Source: Adiantum capillus-veneris (Eukaryota > Streptophyta > Polypodiopsida > Polypodiales > Pteridaceae). From it: DNA of 64,000 nucleotides. Under the pieces are notes generated by a model. That model searched no databases and had not been told where the DNA came from. It saw only the letters and a program-made list of their open reading frames with translations. Shown one piece after another: positions 57,691 to 64,000 of the stretch. Position 1 is the stretch's first letter. Each line of letters begins with the position of its first letter. Location of the stretch: positions 46,607,098 through 46,671,097 of the forward strand of contig CM043962.1 of assembly GCA_014529385.2 (NCBI GenBank), given 5' to 3'. The translations under genes and the position numbers were made by a program.

Positions 57691-57955
57691 CTCATGACTA
57701 CAGCACTACCTCAACATAATGACTGAGCTTAACTGTTAGAGATTTTAAAAATATTACGATTCATTTTTTTGAAGTCCAAGTATTACACTTCGTATATTTC
57801 ATGATGGTGGCCCACACACTTGAAAAAACATGACTGTCCTATCCATGTGTTATGCTTACAAGATTTGCTTGTCGGCATATGTTAACTAGCAGAAAAAGCA
57901 CGACATGTTAACATGCTTTCACCCTTATCCATTTATCCTGGGAAGACCATGACTA
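57691..57955. other. Short intergenic stretch
   Basis: AT-rich, between the minus-strand locus and the gypsy polyprotein; one GTTAACTAGCAGA word like array B near 57880. Nothing else seen. Confidence 0.35.
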
Positions 57956-57959
57956 ATGA

Positions 57960-59309
57960 AAACACGAGTTTTGCACGATTGGGAGAATGCAAAGTTGATT
58001 TACAAGAATGACAATCGTAAGAAGTTTGTCTTTGATATGAAGGAGCAACGTCAAGAGAAGCTCCATAAAGAATCATCTTAGAGTGAGATGGAGGAAGACT
58101 GGACCAATAGTACTTCAGAAGAAGAAAGTAGCGGCAGCATTACTGAAGAGGAATCTTCCATTTAAGACATGGGGGTAAGGTTTAAGCCAAGCAACCAAGA
58201 TACCTCTTGCAAGGCTTGAAAGAGGTAGGTCCTCAAGAGAACCAAGGTGTGAAACATGAAGGTATGCTAGAAGATATGTTGTCAGCAACACTTACAAAGG
58301 AAGAAAGAGACGAGTTCAAATGTGTGCTAAGGAAGTTTCTTAAGATTTTTGGTAAATACTACACGTGCGTGGAGTAGAAGTTGTTCAACACAAGATTGAG
58401 TTAAATCTTGAGGCCACACCTAAGGCGCAAAAGCTACAAAGTCTAGGATTCATTAAGGAGTAGACTCTACTCAAGGAGGTGAGCAGGATCTACTCAAGGA
58501 GATAAGAAAGTTTCTAGCAGAAAGTTTCATTTATCTAGTGGAGAATTCAGTGTGGTCTCTCCCGTTGTTGTCACTCTCAAGAAGAGCGGCAAGTGGAGGA
58601 TGTGTGTGGACTACCATCCACCCAACAAGATGACAAAAAGAGAACACTTTCCCTCCCATTTCAGGATGAGATACTAAATGAGGTAGCTGGTCATTGAAGT
58701 ACATTGTGTGTGATAGCTACTCAGGCTACTTCCAAAGAGGTATCACATTAGAGGATCAATTGAAAACAACCTTTATCACTCCTTGGGGTTGTTATGCTTT
58801 CAGAGTCATGTCATTTGGGCTGACAAATGCTCCTGCAACTTTCCAACGCTTCATGAACATGGTGTTTCAAGCATTTTTACGACATGAGAGGTCAACTCAA
58901 TCCTAAAAAATTCCATATAGGTGAGGACAAGGTGATCTTACTTGGTCCACAAGGTTTCCTATCAAATTATTAAGGTGGATCCTTAATACACAAAGGCTCT
59001 TATTGAGTTACCATCACCCAAGAATCTCAAAGAGGTCATCTCATTCATTCAAAAGGTGAAGTATATGTCCCGCTTCATTCACTTAGCCTCGAAGTTACTT
59101 CATCCTTTGCAAAAGTTGACACAATAAGAAGAATTTGCATGGTCTGATGAGCTTGAGGAGTACTTTTGTAACATTAAAGTCATTTTGTTTGAGCTACCAA
59201 CACACATGCCTCCTTGTTGAGAGTACACATTCTTTGTTATCTCTAGTGTTGGGAAAGAAATAATTGGTGCTATTTTGTTACAGCAAGATTCCCACAGTAC
59301 CAGAATGCG
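57960..59309 (+). pseudogene. Tat-lineage Ty3/gypsy polyprotein, RT to RNase H (left part)
   Basis: Reads LKKSGKWRMCVDY (about 58575-58610), then VCDSYSGYFQRGI with the first catalytic Asp of RT and SFGLTNAPATFQRFMNMVF (about 58805-58870). The YxDD part is missing. The thumb follows (ELPSPKNLKEVISFIQKVKY, about 59005-59060) and the RNase H start (IIGAILLQQDSHSTRM, about 59260-59305). Several stops and frame changes are present. The coding sense stops at the copia insertion and resumes exactly at 63069. Confidence 0.8.
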
Positions 59310-59499
59310 TGAAGGGGATCGGGGAGCACCACAGACGGAGAGTGAGAGAGAGAAGGAGACACACAACACACAGATATGGGTGGGGAGACTCAAAGAGTGA
59401 GCAGCCCCCTATACACTTATGCTATGTATAAGGTATACAAGTCAGTGGACGCCCAGACTCTGGACGGCCGGGCAAGGCACAGGCGCCTATACCCCAACA
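59310..59499 (-). repeat. 3' LTR of copia copy 2
   Basis: 190 bp; TGAAGGGGATCGG to CCCCAACA on the plus strand. The purine tract and its hairpin (reversed) follow at about 59500-59532. Confidence 0.92.
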
Positions 59500-59618
59500 A
59501 CCTCCCACTTAAAGGCGACTGTGCCTTTAAGCAAGGGAACCTAGTCTAAAGACTACAAAAGGTGAGAGAAAACTGCTCTCAACCGATGCCCACTGGCTGG
59601 CTGTGATCGTGTGCATCC

Positions 59619-61433
59619 GGCTGTCCTGCTCATGTGTAAGTCCATACACCACCAGACGTACCGCACACGTACTGCAAGTATGTACGCAATGCCTGCATAT
59701 CTCCCTCGTGCACTATGCCATCATCAGTCAGCAAATGACTGACAACCCCAACTGCAAATGCTCCCACTGCAGCTGCGATATCCGGTCTCATGATCAACAT
59801 CTCATACATGAGACCACCGAATGCCGATGCAATGCTAGCGGGCCCTGCTAGCTCTACGGAGCATGCATTACCATATATATCCCTGGCAATAGGCATCTCT
59901 GACTGACGAGGAGTGTCAGCCACATGCATCTCCTGACTGTCCGCAAAAGACGCATCAACCTGTCATGCAACCTCAGAGCAAACCAACTGCTCTAGGTGTC
60001 TGCTGGAAGACATATCCTACACAACTATATCCCCATGCTCACTGTCGAGCATAGAAAGGAATGATTGCATAATCGCTGACATCTCAGTCTCCTCTGCAAT
60101 CATCCACTGCAAACATGACCACTCAATCTGCTGTGACTCACTAGAGCTCTCATGCTCTAACTCCGTATGCATAGAGTCTTGCACAACGTCCTCCTATCGT
60201 GACTCACTAGAGCAAGACCGCTCTACCTGTCTATCCTGCATAGAAGTATCTCGTACAACTGACTCTCTGCTTTGCTCAGTCACTAGCCAAGCATGCATGT
60301 CTGACTCTGTCACCTCTCTGTGTGACTGCTCAAGTCGTGCCCCAACTGTGTACACAACGAGCTCACTACTCTGCACTCCATGCAAAGTACCCTGCAACCC
60401 ATGAGCAAAAGAGACTCGCCTGCTCTCTCGTTGTCTACCTGGCTGCATGATCACAGAGACAACACCGTCTCTCTCGTGATCCACATGCAATGGGTAACCT
60501 GTACCACTCCTGGCACCTCTCGCAATCACTAGAGAACCCAAATGCAACGCAAAAGATCGCTCAAGCAGTGATACCCGACATCCACTATCCCGTAACTGTC
60601 TGACTTGAGATCAAATCCCGTCTCAGATCTGGCACATAACGCACATGACACAGGGTAAATCTCATACCACTGGGCCAGGACAAACATACGTCTCCTGTAC
60701 CCTCAATGTCATACACAGCACCATTAGCCATGTGCACACAACCAAGTCTCCCACTAGAAAACGTGCTAAACCACTCACGATGTGACGTGACATGGAAAGT
60801 AGCATCTGAATCTAGTAACCAATGTGAAGACAATGTGCAATCCGATATGCAATCCGTAGACATAAGATCGTCTGAAGACAAGCTAGATGTAAATGTGACA
60901 TCGCCGTCACAAGCATACTCAATAACCACCGTACTGATCTCACTAGCATCTGTCATGCCCAAATCTGCATCACGCATCTGTCGCCTCTGTTGTCTCAAAC
61001 GCCTGAAACATCGACGCCTAATGTGCCCTCTATGTCCACAATGCCAACATGTCAAGTCTCTATGCCGTCGAGACTTGCGTGTGGGACCAATCTCTCCCAT
61101 GGACATAGAAGTGGGACTAGACTCCCCAGTAGACATGGATGTCGCGTACATAGCATGTAAACTCTGCCATAAAGCATGAGTTGTAGTCTCTCTCGAGACC
61201 TGCCAGTCAATAGACTCAACCAGATGCAAACGAATCGTAGACGTTGCTAACTCATCAAGATCCTGCCAATCATCATCACGCATAGACTTGGGCTTCGCCG
61301 ATAAACCACACAAGGGTTTATCCTGCCCCAAATCCGCCAATGCAACAAGCATATGCTCCTTCCAAGCAACAAAATATACACCATCAAACTGTGTCAGACC
61401 ATAACGCTGGAAGTCAAATGAAAAATCAGCCAT
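59619..61433 (-). pseudogene. Gag-protease-like frame of copia copy 2, broken
   Basis: Begins MADFSFDFQRYGLTQFDGVY at 61433 (ATG). It carries the copia Gag domain, a zinc knuckle CWHCGHRGHIRRRC (about 61015-61056), and WLLDSDATFHVTSH (about 60780-60822), where the protease triad reads Asp-Ser-Asp. A frameshift near 60605 is followed by the pre-integrase stretch (60547 onward). More stops lie in the linker. The RT tail GLMYEMLIMRPDIAAAVG is intact at about 59780-59850. Compared with copy 1 the N-terminus is complete, so copy 1 has lost about 15 residues to a stop codon. Confidence 0.82.
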
Positions 61434-62864
61434 AATGCTCGCAAAAGAGCAACCAACAATGAGTAGCAAATGTCAACCAAATCAGCCCTAAACTGGCTCG
61501 AATCGCATCAACAAAAGTCTGCAAATATGGCTCAAAACTTGATGCAAAGTTGCACCAATAACCGTGCAAAACCTTGCACAAAATCACAAGTCAATATGAC
61601 TTAATCGCGCATAAATATCCGACAAAATTTTGGCAGAGTCTCCTTTGTAACCGGAGCAAAAATCTCAACAGTAAACCTCAAAGAGACAATAATATATGCC
61701 ACAATGGCCAATCCGTGAATAAACTCGACCGGAATCACCTCACAAAGTCATACATATGAGCATACCCGCTCTTGCGGGAGTACCACTCAACGGCACCTCA
61801 AATGACATACATGTGAGTGATGATTGTTGCCAAAATACCTTTCAATCGATGACCAAATGTCTGCCAGATAACTATAGCAACATTTTGCAAAACCTTGCAA
61901 GATCTGTCGCTATGCGCAATACGAAATACAGCACACAAGGGCATACACAAGTGACTCCAAACTCCAACCAAATGATGACTGAAAATCACCTGTCAAAGTG
62001 GGAGTAAAGTCAACCACTAAACTGTCAAAGAGAAACCTACCGATACGTAGAAGCTATGGCGAGAACCTGGATAAAATCCAACAGATTTCTTCTATAAATT
62101 GAGCCAAATCTCAAATAATCTCAGCCACAAACAAATACACAAATCCATATATGGCATACATAAACCACCAAGACCATGGCAACATAGCTCACTCTCGCAT
62201 GAGTGGCTCTCTGGACAAATGCATATCCAAAAACCTGTGTACACCTATGAATTTGCTGGTTGCTGCAGAAAATACTCCGTGTGTGTGAGATATACCAAAA
62301 ACAGTGTTTTTGGGACTCGAAAGTGCACAAATAAACCTGCTGCTGTACCTGCTGTAATTCAAAGCATAATTTCAGCAAATAGACATCACCATCGCGTCCG
62401 GAGCGTGCCAAAACCCTGACTTAAACTCCTGGATCATGTAGGTCTGACTCTGTATGACGGAGCTACGCAAAAAACTACGTTTTAGAGCCCGAAAATGGCA
62501 AAAACGAGCTGCACACAGTCTTGAACCTGCTCCTACTCCACTCTGCATGATGCAATGTCCTCTCAATGCAAGCTCCAACGCAAGAGCTCTGCCACAACAA
62601 AATCCAAGCACTCGAATGTCAAGCTCTCCTTCGCCGAGCACTTCTCTAACGAGCTCCACTAAGCTCAAAAGCTCCTCTCACCAAGGAAGCCGCAACTGCC
62701 TCCTCGACCAAGCTTGACCACACCAAGCTCCTAAGCTCCAAAGACAATGCTACTCAAGCTAAAATCACTCTCCGTGAAACTCCACGATCGAACTCCACCG
62801 TCGAGAGCGAGCGAGCTATCGCCTCGAAGCTCTCAAAGCCGTCGTGCTCTCCTCGGTCACCATA
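61434..62864 (-). other. Leader of copia copy 2
   Basis: Untranslated, aligned with 17524-18910 of copy 1 near the primer site and diverging toward Gag. It keeps the CTCCTGGATCATGTAGG...GGAGCGTGCC motif (reversed) near 62395-62440 and an open 98-codon frame without an ATG (62372-62668). Confidence 0.6.
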
Positions 62865-62876
62865 GCTCTGATACCA
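62865..62876 (-). promoter_or_regulatory. Primer binding site of copia copy 2
   Basis: GCTCTGATACCA, complement of the initiator tRNA-Met primer site, two bases from the LTR. Confidence 0.92.
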
Positions 62877-62878
62877 AT

Positions 62879-63068
62879 TGAAGGGGATCGGGGAGCACCA
62901 TAGACGGAGAGTGAGAGAGAGAAGGAGACACACGACACACAGATATGGGTGGGGAGACTCAAAGAGTGAGCAGCCCCCTATACACTTATGCTATGTATAA
63001 GGTATACAAGTGAGTGGACGCCTAGACTCTGGGCGGCCGGGCAAGGCACAGGCGCCTATATCCCAACA
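62879..63068 (-). repeat. 5' LTR of copia copy 2
   Basis: 190 bp, pairs with 59310-59499; ends against ATGCG. Confidence 0.92.
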
Positions 63069-64000
63069 ATGCGACCCATCTACTTTGCTAGTAGGGTCAT
63101 GAATGCCTTGGAGAGAGGCTACACAAAAGCAAAACTCATGATGCTTGCTCTCATGTTTGCGGTGAGAAAACCTAGATCCTACTTGTTGCCAAAACCCTTT
63201 GTAATAATCACTATGAGAAATTTATTCCCTCGTGTGTCATCTCAAATGAATCTTAGTACTAGGATTTCAAAGTGTATTTTGGAATCGCAAGAGTTCCAAT
63301 ACTCTTTCAAGGTAGAAGATAGTGTGCATGCACAATTTGCAGGGATTGTCACTTATAGGGTGCATGAGAAGGAGAGATTAGAGTGCCTAAAGTAAAGACC
63401 CTACCGTTGCCACCACCTAAAAGTATCCCTAATGCATTTATCTTGCTATTTGATGGAGCTTTTTGATGAGCCACGAGTAAAGCAGGGGGAGGGCTGGTGT
63501 TGCTCAACCCAAGTGGAGAGGTGGTCATGAAAGAGAAGGTCAATCTACCAAGCTGAACAAGCAACAATGAAGCAGAGTACGATATACCACGTCACGTTTT
63601 GAAGATGTGCATTAGTCAAGGTATACAACGTCTCATGGTAAAGGGGGATTCACTTCTCATTGTGAAGCAGATCTTAGGCATTTGGGCATGCAAAAATGAT
63701 AGCCTAAGGACAAAAGTTCATGCCATTTGTAGGTTGTTGAATAAATTTGAAGAGGTACAACTGTATCATATTCCTAGCAAACAAAATGAGGATACTGATT
63801 TACTTGCACAACATGCAATTCATGTGTTGAGAAAGAAGTGCAAGTCATCATGGTAGCAACAACTATCAAGCAACCGAGGTACCGGGGAATGGAGTCATTG
63901 GCTCCCATTATTGCCTACATTTTGGACGGCGAGTCTCCACAAGGCTTCACAAAGGCTCAGAAGAGGAGGCTCATGAAGAAGGCAAGCATTTATCTCTTCC
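63069..64000 (+). pseudogene. Tat-lineage gypsy: RNase H, second RNase H, integrase start
   Basis: Restarts with RPIYFASRVMNALERGYTKA, the RNase H continuation of 59305. A second RNase H-like domain follows: a FDGA start near 63450, SGEVVMKEKV, TSNNEAEYD (about 63560-63590), then IQRLMVKGDSLLIVKQILG (about 63618-63675) and YHIPSKQNEDTDLLAQH (about 63768-63820). This is the archaeal-type RNase H of the Tat lineage. The last bases read PIIAYILDGESPQGFTKAQK, the linker before the integrase zinc finger. Stops near 63395 and 63463 show decay. The element runs beyond the window. Confidence 0.8.

Larger units (their letters stand above)
59310..63068 (-). mobile_element. Non-autonomous Ty1/copia LTR retrotransposon, copy 2
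   Basis: 3,759 bp, flanked by a perfect ATGCG duplication (59305-59309, 63069-63073). LTRs are 190 bp (59310-59499, 62879-63068) and differ from each other at about six positions, so the insertion is older than copy 1. The initiator-Met primer site (62865-62876, reversed) is two bases from the 5' LTR. Layout is the same as copy 1: ~1.4 kb leader, Gag/protease-like frame and RT tail; no integrase. Confidence 0.92.

Overview
This window looks like the repeat-rich nuclear DNA of a vascular plant. The evidence is plant-type LTR retrotransposons primed by initiator tRNA-Met, a Cassandra element whose LTRs carry a 5S rRNA-like segment, a Tat-lineage Ty3/gypsy polyprotein with a second RNase H, GT-AG splice signals and abundant (CT)n/(GA)n/(CA)n tracts. 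A large-genome plant such as a fern would fit, but that is inference. I found no bacterial operon, no CRISPR array, no tRNA gene and no intact housekeeping gene. Almost everything readable is a transposable element or a damaged gene fragment.

Layout. 1-4111: damaged LINE (endonuclease, reverse transcriptase, zinc-knuckle end). 4640-14711: a ~10 kb structure with two ~1.6 kb inverted arms around a ~6.8 kb AT-rich spacer; the spacer holds a small PIF/Harbinger-like element and several local duplications. 14770-22460: a degenerate minus-strand Penelope-like reverse transcriptase, split at 17319/21620 by two abutting elements. These are a 3.7 kb non-autonomous Ty1/copia element with identical LTRs (17320-21009) and an inverted Cassandra TRIM (21014-21619). 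25295-36375: gypsy fragments on both strands, a short LTR element, a truncated L1-like LINE and a probable solo LTR. 40255-41391: a gypsy gag fragment.

44331-55567 is the most unusual part. Two arrays are built from variants of the palindrome TATGCTAATTAGCATA. The first is split by a complete 6.0 kb LTR element (45373-51358, 487-bp LTRs, ATGCT target duplication). That element shows no gag or pol; it carries a fragment of the purine-biosynthesis gene AIR synthase (PurM/PUR5) and a perfect 48-bp hairpin near its primer site. The second array lies between a splice donor and a splice acceptor of a decayed minus-strand locus (about 52015-57690) that has a RING-like exon and an FCP1/NIF-type HAD phosphatase-like exon.

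57960-64000: a Tat-lineage gypsy polyprotein (RT, RNase H, second RNase H, start of integrase) interrupted inside RNase H by a second copy of the copia element (59310-63068, minus strand, ATGCG duplication). The two copia copies share 190-bp LTRs, a long leader, a Gag with zinc knuckle, a protease-like domain whose usual D-S/T-G triad reads D-A-D or D-S-D, and a C-terminal tail resembling the end of copia reverse transcriptase. Integrase and most of reverse transcriptase are missing. They form a non-autonomous family that must borrow enzymes in trans.
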